Positions 7,904 through 15,472 of a stretch of DNA of 64,000 bases are shown one piece after another; within the stretch, counting starts at the first letter, position 1, and every line of letters begins with the position of its first letter. The position numbers were made by a program, and so were the translations under genes. Location of the stretch: contig NZ_NSFT01000010.1 of the NCBI RefSeq assembly GCF_002294725.1, forward strand, positions 62,001 through 126,000, given 5' to 3'. The stretch is from Mesorhizobium sp. WSM4313. GTDB lineage: Bacteria; Pseudomonadota; Alphaproteobacteria; Rhizobiales; Rhizobiaceae. The notes beneath the pieces were generated by a model. The model was not told the origin of the DNA. It did not search any database and saw nothing but the letters and a program-made list of their open reading frames with translations.

Positions 7904-9262
7904 CTACTCGGCCGCCACGCCTTTCATCTCGAGATAGCTTTCCATGGAATCGTCCAGCGCCTGCAGCCAGGGCGTATGATGGAGCGGCGACATGGTGCCG
8001 GTCATCAGCGAGCGGTAGGCGTTGTCGCGGAAGGTCATGATGTTTTCCATCTTGTGGTGCTCCCACTCCATGAAGGTGCGGTTGACCGCCTCGACGTCGA
8101 AGCCCGGATAGTCGGTCTGGTCCATCAGCTCCTTGGTGTAGTCGCCCTGGAACCAGATCATCTGCTCGGCGTCCTCCAGCGTCTCCTCGCGCGCCCGCCA
8201 CTTGGCGCCGTGCTCGGCCATCGCTTCGGCGGAGGGCAGCTTGATGCGGCCAAGCATCACGTCGCGCGCATACCAGGCCTGCGCGTCGAACATGTTGAAG
8301 GTGTAGAACTGGTCCTGCATGCCGATGTAAAAAAGCTTCGGGTTCTTCTCCCAGACCACGCCTTCATAGAGATCGAGCGGCCACATGCGGTTGGCGGTCT
8401 TGAGCTTGAGGTCGTCGGTGAGGAAGGGGAAGGAATGCAGATAGCCGGTGCAAAGGATGATGGCATCGACATCCTTGGTCGTGCCGTCCTTGAAATGCGC
8501 CGTCTTGCCGACGACCTTCTGCAGCAGCGGCACCTCCTTCCAGTTCTCCGGCCATTTGAAACCCATCGGCTTGGAGCGGTAGCTGGAGGTGATCGATTGG
8601 GCGCCGTATTTGTAGCATTGCGAACCGATGTCCTCGGCCGAATAGGAGCGGCCGATGATCAAGATGTCCTTGCCCTTGAATTCCATGGCGTCGCGGAAAT
8701 CGTGGCTGTGCAGGATGCGGCCGTTGAAGGTGGGGAAACCTTCGAAGAAAGGCACGTTGGGCACCGAGAAATGGCCTGAAGCGACCACGACGTTGTCGAA
8801 TTCCTCCGAGTAGGTCACGTCGTTGGTGCGATCATGTGCGGTGACGGTGAACTTCTCGGTCTCGTCGGAATAGGTCACCATGCGCACCGGGCTGTTGAAG
8901 CGCACCCATTCGCGCAGGCCGGATTTCTCGACGCGGCCCTTGATGTAGTCCCACAGCACGGCCCGCGGCGGATAGGAGGCGATCGGCCGGCCAAAATGTT
9001 CCTCGAAGGTGTAGTCGGCGAATTCGAGGCATTCCTTTGGGCCGTTCGACCAGAGATAGCGGTACATCGAGCCGTGCACCGGGTCGCCATGCTCGTCGAG
9101 GCCGGTGCGCCAGGTGTAGTTCCATAGGCCTCCCCAGTCGCTCTGCTTCTCGAAGCAGACGATTTCCGGGATCTCGGCGCCCTTGTCGGCGGCCGACTTG
9201 AAGGCCCTTAGCTGGGCCAGGCCTGACGGTCCGGCTCCGATGACGGCGACACGAGATTTCAT
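7904..9262 (-). CDS. tmm: Trimethylamine monooxygenase (flavin-containing monooxygenase)
   Basis: This FAD/NADPH enzyme of 452 residues oxidises trimethylamine to trimethylamine N-oxide in the cytoplasm. The FAD motif is VAVIGAGPSG (residues 5-14). The FMO signature FNGRILHSHDF is at about 179-189. The NADPH motif IIGRSYSAEDIG (about 202-213) has the SYSAED form typical of bacterial Tmm. Stretches such as IVCFEKQSDWGG and SNGPKECLEFADYTF read very close to characterised Tmm of Methylocella and Ruegeria. Start ATG 9262 follows GGAGGAGG. The open frame continues far upstream but without coding character. It is divergent from the XRE-cupin regulator. It makes the substrate for Tdm encoded at 27.9 kb. 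Confidence 0.93.
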   Translation of the reverse strand: MKSRVAVIGAGPSGLAQLRAFKSAADKGAEIPEIVCFEKQSDWGGLWNYTWRTGLDEHGDPVHGSMYRYLWSNGPKECLEFADYTFEEHFGRPIASYPPRAVLWDYIKGRVEKSGLREWVRFNSPVRMVTYSDETEKFTVTAHDRTNDVTYSEEFDNVVVASGHFSVPNVPFFEGFPTFNGRILHSHDFRDAMEFKGKDILIIGRSYSAEDIGSQCYKYGAQSITSSYRSKPMGFKWPENWKEVPLLQKVVGKTAHFKDGTTKDVDAIILCTGYLHSFPFLTDDLKLKTANRMWPLDLYEGVVWEKNPKLFYIGMQDQFYTFNMFDAQAWYARDVMLGRIKLPSAEAMAEHGAKWRAREETLEDAEQMIWFQGDYTKELMDQTDYPGFDVEAVNRTFMEWEHHKMENIMTFRDNAYRSLMTGTMSPLHHTPWLQALDDSMESYLEMKGVAAE

Positions 9263-9300
9263 TGCGGGCCTCCTCCTTTTGATTTCGACTTTTTTCTTGA

Positions 9301-9349
9301 CGCAATTCCGGGCGGAAAACCGTTCGACCACTTTTCCTGGAATTGCTCC
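9301..9349. repeat. Short palindromic intergenic repeat (GCAATTCC family)
   Basis: The ends GCAATTCCGGG and CCTGGAATTGCTCC are inverted around a core AAAACCGTTCGACCACTTTT. A second, inverted copy with nearly the same sequence lies at 46171-46218, so this is an interspersed element of the genome, not a site specific to tmm. It occupies the tmm leader region. Confidence 0.7.
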
Positions 9350-9361
9350 CACGAAACAAAT

Positions 9362-9376
9362 TTCACTGACAGTGAC
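9362..9376. promoter_or_regulatory. Candidate operator TTCAC-TGACA-GTGAC
   Basis: The perfect 13-bp palindrome TCACTGACAGTGA is embedded in the format TTYAC-N5-GTRA. The same format recurs at 9539-9553 (TTCACCTTGAGTGAA) and at 14443-14457 (TTTACGATGCGTAAA). It lies about 100 bp upstream of the tmm start. It is inferred to bind the adjacent XRE-cupin regulator. Confidence 0.45.
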
Positions 9377-9538
9377 AGTAATTGGGTCTTTGGTGCTGTC
9401 AACAAACATCTGCGGCGACGGCGTTTGCCTGAAACGGTTTTTCTGCGCGAAGGCGGCGCGTCGCGTTGAATCAGGCGTGCCCTGCAACATCCAGCGGCTT
9501 GCTGTCGCGGTTGCGCTCTTGTATCGCCACCGAATATG

Positions 9539-9553
9539 TTCACCTTGAGTGAA
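9539..9553. promoter_or_regulatory. Candidate operator TTCAC-CTTGA-GTGAA
   Basis: This perfect TTCAC/GTGAA dyad with a 5-bp spacer lies 26 bp before the XRE-cupin start codon, in the position expected for autoregulation. It shares its format with the dyads at 9362-9376 and 14443-14457. Confidence 0.5.
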
Positions 9554-9578
9554 ATAAATCCGCGAGAGTCGGGGCGAC

Positions 9579-10301
9579 ATGGCGAACAAGAATTCCGGCA
9601 CCAGGTCCACCGATGCGGCAGCGAAGGGCAAGGCGCCGCTAAAGCGCGTTTCGGCCGCCGGGCGCACGATACGCGCCCCGTTGACGCAGAATCCGCACGC
9701 CATCCGCGACACGCGCGAAAAAGTGCTGGAAGTGGCGATCGGCCACGAGGTGCGGGCGTTCCGCAAGAAGCTCGGCATCACCGTCGCCGATCTCGCCACC
9801 GCCACCGACATTTCGCTCGGCATGCTGTCGAAGATCGAAAACGGCATCACCTCGCCGTCGCTGACGACATTGCAGGCGCTGTCGCGGGCGCTGGGCGTTC
9901 CGGTGACCGCCTTCTTCCGACGCTTCGAGGAAGAGCACAGCGCCGTTTTCGTCAAGGCCGGCGAAGGCGTCGATGTCGAGCGCCGCGGCACCCGCGCCGG
10001 CCATCAATACAACCTGCTCGGACATATCGGCGCCAACACCAGCGGCGTCGTCGTCGAGCCCTATCTGATCACGCTGACCGAGAATTCGGACGTGTTCCCG
10101 ACCTTCCAGCATGCGGGCATGGAATTCCTCTACATGCTCGAAGGCGAGGTCGTTTACCGGCACGGCAACAATCTCTATCCGATGAAACCGGGCGACAGCT
10201 TGTTCTTCGACGCCGACGCGCCGCACGGCCCGGAAGAGTTGACGCGCCTGCCGATGCGCTATCTGTCGATTATCTGCTATCCGCAAAACAGCGCGGGGTG
10301 A
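9579..10301 (+). CDS. XRE-cupin transcriptional regulator of the methylamine region
   Basis: This 240-residue protein has a basic N-terminal extension, an XRE helix-turn-helix at about residues 50-108 (VRAFRKKLGITVADLATATDISLGMLSKIENG) and a C-terminal cupin domain (about 165-235; HAGMEFLYMLEGEVVYRHG ... MKPGDSLFFDADAPHGPEEL). XRE-cupin proteins sense small molecules in the cupin pocket and repress or activate nearby catabolic genes. It is divergent from tmm and ends close to the dmm operon, so it is the only obvious regulator of the methylated-amine genes in the window. The proposed operators TTYAC-N5-GTRA are inference. ATG 9579 follows a weak GGGGCG site. Confidence 0.82.
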   Translation: MANKNSGTRSTDAAAKGKAPLKRVSAAGRTIRAPLTQNPHAIRDTREKVLEVAIGHEVRAFRKKLGITVADLATATDISLGMLSKIENGITSPSLTTLQALSRALGVPVTAFFRRFEEEHSAVFVKAGEGVDVERRGTRAGHQYNLLGHIGANTSGVVVEPYLITLTENSDVFPTFQHAGMEFLYMLEGEVVYRHGNNLYPMKPGDSLFFDADAPHGPEELTRLPMRYLSIICYPQNSAG

Positions 10302-10309
10302 TTGGCTGA

Positions 10310-10497
10310 TCTCCCCCCTCGTGGGGGAGATGGCCGGCAGGCCAGAGGAGGGCGCTGTCCCGCCGACGTATCAATCGTTGCGGTTGCGACCTTCGGGTCG
10401 TCGTTGTTGGTGTTTCGCCCGAGGCAGGCACGGCTGGCGTTCCTTCGCGCCCCCCTCTGCCCTGCCGGGCATCTCCCCCACAAGGGGGGAGATTGGC
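10310..10497. repeat. Interspersed palindromic repeat of about 190 bp
   Basis: The element is bounded by inverted ATCTCCCCCC-TCG-TGGGGGAGATGGC and CATCTCCCCCACAAGGGGGGAGAT, with a variable middle. It fills the whole gap between the convergent XRE-cupin and dmmC genes. Elements with such ends are common between genes in Mesorhizobium genomes. No coding signal is present in either strand; it may act as a bidirectional terminator. Confidence 0.7.
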
Positions 10498-10502
10498 AGC
10501 TT

Positions 10503-11543
10503 CTAATCCGGCCCGAATCCTGGTGACGTCGGGCTGCCGTCGTCAAGCTTCGACAGCCATTCCACCAGCGTCGGCCTATATCGTGTCAAGCCCTTATAGG
10601 TGGCGAGCTCTTCCGGCAGGTCGCGGATGACGCGGTGCAGGCGGCGCGCCCATTTCGGCTGTGTGACCAGCTCGTCCATCTTGATCAGATAGCAACGGAT
10701 CGGGAAGACGATGGCGTTTGAACGCGGCAGCCGCCAGAAGCTTTGCAGCTCGACGCGCAGATGCACCTTCTGGCCGACATTTTCGGGCGTGACCGTGGCG
10801 CGGTCCGGGCCCCATTTGTGATAATTCTCGGGACTGGTGTCGAGGCGCGGATTGATGGTCATCGTCCAGTTGAGACGCCTTGCCGGCTTGCCCTGCTGGA
10901 TGTTGGTGAGGAACTTCAGCGCGCGGGTGAAAATGCCCTTCTCATGCGCCAGCGGCACCGGCGCGTGCCATTCGAAGAAGTTCATGCCGATGTCGAAGTC
11001 GAGCGACCAGTCGGCCTGGGTGGTGACCATGCCGGCATCCATCCACAGATTGCCGTCGCGCTGGTCGAGAATGCAGAAATCGCCCTGGCTCTGGCGGGTG
11101 ATGTACTCCATCGGCCCGTAGGGCAGCGTCGAGGTGTCGCCGAAGGTGAAGGTGTCGTCGATGCCGAGCGGCCGGTTGATCCAGCGCCAGCGATCGCCGT
11201 TTCGCTCCAGTGTGAAGTGCTCGGGATAGCCGAGCGCCTGCTGCTCCATCAGAAGCTCGAGCAGGTCCCAGCCGGCAAGCGTCATATGCGCCAGCGACTG
11301 GCAGCGCAGCGGATCCTCGGCCAGCACCAGCGCGCGGTCCTGCATCTCGGCGACATAGTGCTCGTCGACGTCGATCAGGTTCTCGAGCACGCTGCCTTTC
11401 GGCCCGACCACATGCGGCTCGATGTTGACCGCGTACATGTAGGAGTCTTCGTTGAACGGGAAGGGAAAGCGCCGGATGTGCTCCGGGCTGTTCTTAAAGG
11501 TGAAATCGTCGCGAAACGTTTCCTTGCGAAAGGTGATGCCCAT
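10503..11543 (-). CDS. dmmC: Dimethylamine monooxygenase haem subunit (DUF3445, oxidative N-demethylase)
   Basis: This 346-residue DUF3445 family protein belongs to the family of the haem-dependent oxidative N-demethylase of Pseudomonas, a PAS-fold enzyme corresponding to the roughly 42-kDa subunit of secondary amine monooxygenase. It would oxidise dimethylamine to methylamine plus formaldehyde using O2 and electrons from DmmB. Recognisable stretches are RRFPFPFNEDSYMYAVNIEP, SLAHMTLAGWDLLELLMEQ and the C-terminal LRVELQSFWRLPRSNAIVFPIRCYLI. ATG 11543 follows a strong site (TAGGAGGCG). It is last in dmmDABC, 9 bp after dmmB. The letters follow the dmmDABC order reported for marine bacteria and could be permuted in other schemes. 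Confidence 0.85.
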   Translation of the reverse strand: MGITFRKETFRDDFTFKNSPEHIRRFPFPFNEDSYMYAVNIEPHVVGPKGSVLENLIDVDEHYVAEMQDRALVLAEDPLRCQSLAHMTLAGWDLLELLMEQQALGYPEHFTLERNGDRWRWINRPLGIDDTFTFGDTSTLPYGPMEYITRQSQGDFCILDQRDGNLWMDAGMVTTQADWSLDFDIGMNFFEWHAPVPLAHEKGIFTRALKFLTNIQQGKPARRLNWTMTINPRLDTSPENYHKWGPDRATVTPENVGQKVHLRVELQSFWRLPRSNAIVFPIRCYLIKMDELVTQPKWARRLHRVIRDLPEELATYKGLTRYRPTLVEWLSKLDDGSPTSPGFGPD

Positions 11544-11552
11544 TGACGCCTC

Positions 11553-12518
11553 CTATCTTTCCAGGACCAGCGACTTGCCCTCGAAGCGCGAGACGCAAGG
11601 CATGATCTTGCAGCCGGAACGGTGGTCTTCCTCGCTCAGCCAGTGATCGTTGTGGATGAACTTGCCGTCGGAGGAGATCACATTGGTCTCGCACTGGCCG
11701 CAAACGCCGCCGCGGCAGAGATAAGGCGGGTCGACGCCGGCGGCTTCGATTGCCTCGAGCAGGCTCTGCTGCTCGCCGACGCGGATCGTCTTGCCGCTGA
11801 CGGCCAAGGTCACGTCGAACGGCGCGCCGGGCTGGGGTGCCGCGAAATGCTCGAAATGCACGGTCTCCGGCGGCCATCCGAGGTTAGCCGCGCGGTCACG
11901 CACCCAGTTGATCATGCCGGCCGGGCCGCAGACATAGAGATGCGTGCCGAGCGGCTGCGAGGACAAGAGCCGGTCGAGGTCGATGTGCTCCTCGCGGTCG
12001 TCGTGGTAGAGCCTGACCCGGTTGCCATAGCGCTGCTGCAAGACATCGGCATAGGTGCCCAGCGAAGCCGTGCGGCAGGTGTAGTGCAATTCGAAATTGC
12101 CGCTGGCGCCTGCCAGCTGCGACGTCTGCGCCATGAAAGGCGTGATGCCGATGCCGCCGGCCAGCATCAGGTGCTTCTTCGCCCGGAGATCCAGCGAGAA
12201 CAGATTGACCGGATAGCTGATCACCATCTCCTGGCCGGGCTTGACCTGCCGGTGCATGAACAGCGAGCCGCCGCGGCCGGCATCGTCTCGGCGCACCGAG
12301 ATCGTGTATTCGCGTGTGTCGAGCGGCGAGCCCATCAGCGAATAGGGGTTGAGCCTGGTGCGGTCGCCGTCACGCATCTCGACCACGACATGGGCGCCGC
12401 CGGAAAAAGTCGGCAGCAGCTCGCCGTCGCGGCGGCGGAAGTGAAAGCGGGTGACCAGCTCGTTGACCGGGACGACGTCGCTGACGACGACGTCGAGCTT
12501 GGTGGTGCCGGTGCTCAT
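11553..12518 (-). CDS. dmmB: Dimethylamine monooxygenase reductase subunit (flavin plus [2Fe-2S])
   Basis: This 321-residue phthalate-dioxygenase-reductase-type protein starts with an FAD/FMN-binding barrel (about 1-100; RLNPYSLMGSPLD, REYTISVRRD). An NAD-binding domain follows (about 105-225; LMLAGGIGITPFMAQ, HLYVCGPAGMINWV). A C-terminal plant-type [2Fe-2S] domain completes it, with cluster cysteines in CRGGVCGQC and a fourth in a later GCK or PC segment. It passes electrons from NAD(P)H to the haem of the DUF3445 subunit. ATG 12518 overlaps the dmmA stop by 4 bases (ATGA), so the genes are translationally coupled. Confidence 0.88.
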   Translation of the reverse strand: MSTGTTKLDVVVSDVVPVNELVTRFHFRRRDGELLPTFSGGAHVVVEMRDGDRTRLNPYSLMGSPLDTREYTISVRRDDAGRGGSLFMHRQVKPGQEMVISYPVNLFSLDLRAKKHLMLAGGIGITPFMAQTSQLAGASGNFELHYTCRTASLGTYADVLQQRYGNRVRLYHDDREEHIDLDRLLSSQPLGTHLYVCGPAGMINWVRDRAANLGWPPETVHFEHFAAPQPGAPFDVTLAVSGKTIRVGEQQSLLEAIEAAGVDPPYLCRGGVCGQCETNVISSDGKFIHNDHWLSEEDHRSGCKIMPCVSRFEGKSLVLER

Positions 12519-13111
12519 CGGAAGACCTCCTCGATCGGAGGACTCTCTGAGCGATCCTCGGCGTTGATGCACACGCCCTGGAACGCGGCGAGACGCCGCG
12601 AATAGTGATCGCGCACCAGAAGCAGCAGGCCGCAATGCGAGCAGGTAGCCGGCTGCGTCGTCACGTTCTCGGTGATGCCCTTGCAGTGCACGCATTGCAC
12701 GCGGCGCGCCAGCGAGCCGCGATGCTCGGTCTCAATGGAGGTGTGGTCGATGCCGGCTTCGAGCGCCACCTGCATGGCCTGGCCGATCAGGCCTTCGGTG
12801 CCGGCAAGATAAAGGCGCAGGCCCATATGGGCGTTGGTCAGCGTCTGCTTCAGCCGCGGCAACAGGCTGGCGAAAGACGGCGCGATGTGAAGTTGCATCG
12901 GCTTCAGCGCTTCGAGAGCTGCCACGTGCTTGCCCTCAGGCCCCGGAATAAAGACGATTTCCGCGCCGTCGAAAAAGCCGGACGGCGCCTTGCCGGCCAT
13001 GTTGGTTATCGCGAGCGCGCCTTCCGCGTCGGCGATGAAGAGATGATGCTTGCCGGGCCGCGGAGAGAGCGTTCCGTAAACGGGCCGGCTGATGATCGTC
13101 TTGGCTGCCAT
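12515..13111 (-). CDS. dmmA: Dimethylamine monooxygenase subunit DmmA
   Basis: This 198-residue protein belongs to the DmmA family, corresponding to the small (about 24 kDa) subunit of secondary amine monooxygenase. The N-terminal two thirds read as an alpha/beta domain with SRPVYGTLSPRPGKHHLFIAD and LRLYLAGTEGLIGQAMQVALEAG, reminiscent of a reductase-like fold. The C-terminus carries a rubredoxin/zinc-ribbon pattern CVHC...CSHC (about residues 145-170). ATG 13111 follows AAGGAAAG. It sits between dmmD (41 bp upstream) and dmmB (4-bp overlap). Its exact role, electron relay or structure, is not established from the sequence. Confidence 0.8.
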   Translation of the reverse strand: MAAKTIISRPVYGTLSPRPGKHHLFIADAEGALAITNMAGKAPSGFFDGAEIVFIPGPEGKHVAALEALKPMQLHIAPSFASLLPRLKQTLTNAHMGLRLYLAGTEGLIGQAMQVALEAGIDHTSIETEHRGSLARRVQCVHCKGITENVTTQPATCSHCGLLLLVRDHYSRRLAAFQGVCINAEDRSESPPIEEVFR

Positions 13112-13152
13112 TCTTTCCTTCGTGCCCCGAAAGCCCTCCCGCTGATGATGCC

Positions 13153-14286
13153 TCAACCTTTTGCCGTGCGCTTGGTCTTTTTGGGATCGTCGAACGGCAA
13201 GGGCTGCGCCGTTGCTTTGATCGAGCCGCTCCTGTTGCGAATCTCGAGCTTGGTGTCCTTGACGGCGCAGTCGACATCGAGGCGCGCGATGCCCATCGAT
13301 TTCTCGACCAGCGGCGAATACATGGCGCAGGTCACCACGCCGACTTGTCTGCCGTCGCGGTAGACGGGCGCGCCCTCGTCCGCCGGTTCCTTGCCGTCGA
13401 GCAGCACGCCGTAGATCTTGAAGCGCTCCTTGCCCTTCAGCCGATAATGCTCCTCCGCGCCGCGGAAGCCGGTCTTGCCGGGGCTGACGGTGAAGTCGAG
13501 GCCGAGCTCCCACAGCGTGTCGCCGGGGCCTTCGTTCTCGAACGGATACTTTTGGGAATTGTCGTAAGGGTAGAAGAGTAGATAGCTCTCGACGCGCAGC
13601 ATATCGAGCGTGGTGAAGCGGCACGGAATGATGCCGGCGCTCTTGCCCTCCTCGAGGATCCTGTCCCAGATCGTGCCGGCATTCTGGCCGCGGCAGAAGA
13701 TCTCGTAGCCGCGCTCGCCGGTGTAGCCGGTGCGCGAGATCATCACCGGAAAGCCGAAGAGCTGCGTCTGCATGTGATGGAAATAGTTGAGGTCGCGGAT
13801 GCCCGGCACATGCTTGGCAAGATAGTCGACCGCGGTCGGGCCTTGCAGCGAAAGGTCGTGCAGATTGTCGTCGAAGCGCAGCGAGACATCGCGGCCCATC
13901 GCCGCCCGCTGCAGCTCCTCATGGCCGGTGCCGGAGCCGTGCACGACCATCCACGAGTTCGGGCTGATGCGGTAGAGAATGCAGTCGTCGGTGAATTTGC
14001 CGGCCTCGTTCAGCATGCAGGCATAGGCCGACTTGCCGGGATAGATCTTTTCGACGTCGCGCGTCGTGGCGAGGTCGATAAGATGCGAGGCGTGCGGTCC
14101 GGTGATGTGAACCTTCTTCAGACCGGAGACGTCCATGAGCCCGGCCTTGGTGCGGATCGCGACATATTCCTCGTCGGCGTCCTTGTCGTAGGTCCAGGCG
14201 GTGCCCATGCCGCTCCAGTCCTCGAGTTTCGAGCCGAGCGCGCGATGGCGATCCGCCAGGGTCGAGAATCTCCAGGATGCCGTCAT
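13153..14286 (-). CDS. dmmD: GcvT-like folate-binding aminomethyltransferase of the dimethylamine operon
   Basis: This 377-residue aminomethyltransferase-family (GCV_T) protein has the N-terminal folate-binding domain (VHITGPHASHLIDLATTRDV, LHDLSLQGPTAVDYLAKHV, RTGYTGERGYEIFCRG) and a C-terminal barrel (IYGVLLDGKEPADEG, YSPLVEKSMGIARLDV). It is the first gene of the dmm operon. The likely role, by family, is to trap formaldehyde from dimethylamine oxidation as methylene-tetrahydrofolate or to help demethylation. This is inference. ATG 14286 follows GGAGGA. It diverges from the small membrane-protein genes at 14572 across a region holding candidate operators. It should not be confused with glycine-cleavage GcvT: no gcvH or gcvP is nearby. 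Confidence 0.75.
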   Translation of the reverse strand: MTASWRFSTLADRHRALGSKLEDWSGMGTAWTYDKDADEEYVAIRTKAGLMDVSGLKKVHITGPHASHLIDLATTRDVEKIYPGKSAYACMLNEAGKFTDDCILYRISPNSWMVVHGSGTGHEELQRAAMGRDVSLRFDDNLHDLSLQGPTAVDYLAKHVPGIRDLNYFHHMQTQLFGFPVMISRTGYTGERGYEIFCRGQNAGTIWDRILEEGKSAGIIPCRFTTLDMLRVESYLLFYPYDNSQKYPFENEGPGDTLWELGLDFTVSPGKTGFRGAEEHYRLKGKERFKIYGVLLDGKEPADEGAPVYRDGRQVGVVTCAMYSPLVEKSMGIARLDVDCAVKDTKLEIRNRSGSIKATAQPLPFDDPKKTKRTAKG

Positions 14287-14442
14287 CCGATCGTCCTCCG
14301 TGCGATTTAAGTCGTTGCTGTTCCCTGCTCCTGCTTGGTGGCGGAGCTTGGTCGAATATTGACCGCAAACGGCGAAGCCCTGCAATCCCCTTGAAGCAAA
14401 TAATTTCATTGTCAGGCAAATTTCTTGCCCGATGACAAACGG

Positions 14443-14457
14443 TTTACGATGCGTAAA
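14443..14457. promoter_or_regulatory. Candidate operator TTTAC-GATGC-GTAAA
   Basis: This perfect TTTAC/GTAAA dyad with a 5-bp spacer lies in the divergent region between dmmD and the small membrane-protein genes. It has the same format as the two dyads flanking the XRE-cupin promoter (9362-9376 and 9539-9553). A TTGACA box (14464-14469) lies 7 bp to its right. Confidence 0.45.
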
Positions 14458-14491
14458 TCCGGCTTGACAATTTCGGGAATCGAGCGGAATT

Positions 14492-14505
14492 TATGAAAAA
14501 AATTT
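14492..14505. promoter_or_regulatory. A-tract motif shared with the mgs promoter
   Basis: The 14-mer TATGAAAAAAATTT is identical, in inverted orientation, to 17950-17963 upstream of mgsA. In both cases it lies about 65 bp from the nearest plus-strand start codon. Looser versions are GAAAATAATTTTAC upstream of tdm and AGAAAAAAATAC upstream of the 30.6-kb permease. It is followed here by the hairpin CACTCT-N6-AGAGTG (14507-14524). Role unknown; a shared activator or UP-element-like site is possible. Confidence 0.35.
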
Positions 14506-14571
14506 CACTCTGTTGAAAGAGTGGACGCCCGGTCGGTTGTGTGGCCGGACGTCGCCAGAAGGGGAAAACCG

Positions 14572-14859
14572 ATGTCCGACATGCAGCAGCGCATCGAAGC
14601 GCTGTACCGTTCCGACGTGCGTGGGTCCGTGCTCCTGATCGTATGCCTGTGGGCAACGATCCTCTTCGTCCTCCTGATGACGTGGCCATACATTCCGCAT
14701 AGCGGCATCAAGCTCGTGGTGGCGGTTGCAGCCGCCGCGGTGCTGATCTTCAACACCGCCGCGATCCTCGCCATGCTCAACCACTACAAGGAAGACAAGG
14801 ACTTCATCTACGGGCTCGACATCAAGAACGCCGACGCCGCCCGCAACCGCCAATCGTGA
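14572..14859 (+). CDS. Small two-TM membrane protein (first of three before the permease)
   Basis: This predicted protein has 95 residues, starting MSDMQQRIEALYRSDVRGS. There are two hydrophobic segments, about residues 19-39 (VLLIVCLWATILFVLLMTW) and 46-68 (IKLVVAVAAAAVLIFNTAAI), followed by a polar tail NHYKEDKDFIYGLDIKNAD. ATG 14572 follows GGGGAAAACC. An in-frame GTG at 14521 would extend it but has no ribosome site. It is 11 bp from the next small gene, and all three small genes lead into the permease at 15473. Family not recognised. Context suggests an accessory subunit of the permease. Confidence 0.7.
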   Translation: MSDMQQRIEALYRSDVRGSVLLIVCLWATILFVLLMTWPYIPHSGIKLVVAVAAAAVLIFNTAAILAMLNHYKEDKDFIYGLDIKNADAARNRQS

Positions 14860-14870
14860 AGGGAGAAACC

Positions 14871-15248
14871 ATGGCTCGCTACACCCCGCCGGAGCAGAGC
14901 AAGGCCGGACAGATCCTCGACATCGCGGTCGTGGTGGTCGCAATCTTCGTGGCGCTCTGGCTGCCGCTGAAACTCGGCTTTGCCGGGGCGGCGAAGTCGA
15001 TCGACCCGCTCGATGCCAAGACCTGGGACGCGCTCGGCCAGAACGCGACCATGGCCTCGATCTGGGAGAAGCTGGGCTACACGCCGGAGACGGCGCACGA
15101 CATCATCCAGAACCGCTTCCACTACATCATCGACTGGCCGACGCTGATCATCATGGCGATCGTGCTGATCGCGTATTTCGTCTTCCTGTTCCGCGCCTCC
15201 GATAAGGAATATCGCGAGGTCATCAACGAGAAGTTCGACGACAAATAG
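14871..15248 (+). CDS. Small membrane protein with two TM segments separated by a polar loop
   Basis: This predicted protein has 125 residues, starting MARYTPPEQSKAGQILDIAVVVVAIFVALWLPLKLG. TM1 is about 16-36. The loop of about 55 residues (DPLDAKTWDALGQNATMASIWEKLGYTPETAHDIIQ) is amphipathic and could face the periplasm. TM2 is about 90-110 (WPTLIIMAIVLIAYFVFLF). The start at ATG 14871 has a GGGAG site 6 bp upstream. It ends in a stretch of 17-bp tandem repeats that includes its stop codon. Family not recognised. Spacing in the cluster suggests co-translation with its neighbours and work with the downstream permease. Confidence 0.7.
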   Translation: MARYTPPEQSKAGQILDIAVVVVAIFVALWLPLKLGFAGAAKSIDPLDAKTWDALGQNATMASIWEKLGYTPETAHDIIQNRFHYIIDWPTLIIMAIVLIAYFVFLFRASDKEYREVINEKFDDK

Positions 15249-15285
15249 ACTTCGACGACAAAGAGACTTTCGACGACAAAGAGAC
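15234..15285 (+). repeat. Three tandem copies of a 17-bp unit across a stop codon
   Basis: Units start at 15234 (TTCGACGACAAATAGAC), 15251 and 15269 (both TTCGACGACAAAGAGAC, with one extra T between). The first unit encodes the last residues FDDK and the TAG stop of the 125-residue protein. The copies after it make up most of the gap before the next small gene. This looks like recent slippage or duplication. Confidence 0.9.
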
Positions 15286-15298
15286 CGGGGAAGACATC

Positions 15299-15460
15299 AT
15301 GTGGATGGGACTGTCTTACGTTTGCTGGGGCATCTCGGTCGTGCTTGCGGCGTGGATGCTCTACGACTGGTTCAAGGTCGATACGACCTATTCCGAGGAG
15401 ACTTTGACGTCTTCCCGTGAAGGCGAGCTTGAAGCCGTTTCCGAAAAACACCGGATCTGA
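15299..15460 (+). CDS. Single-TM microprotein before the APC permease
   Basis: An ORF of 53 residues, MWMGLSYVCWGISVVLAAWM then LYDWFKVDTTYSEET..., has one membrane helix at about residues 4-21 and a charged cytoplasmic-type tail ending SEKHRI. ATG 15299 has a good site (GGGGAAG) 7 bp upstream, and the stop is 12 bp before the permease start. It is too short for most gene finders. Hydrophobicity, spacing and ribosome site support it being real. Family not recognised; probable accessory peptide of the permease. Confidence 0.6.
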   Translation: MWMGLSYVCWGISVVLAAWMLYDWFKVDTTYSEETLTSSREGELEAVSEKHRI

Positions 15461-15472
15461 GTGGGGACTGAC

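Noticed and set aside
9263..9991. N-terminal extension of the tmm frame upstream of 9262
   Set aside because: The strong ribosome site and the conserved FMO start MKSRVAVIGAGPSG fix the start at 9262; the upstream part overlaps the divergent regulator gene.
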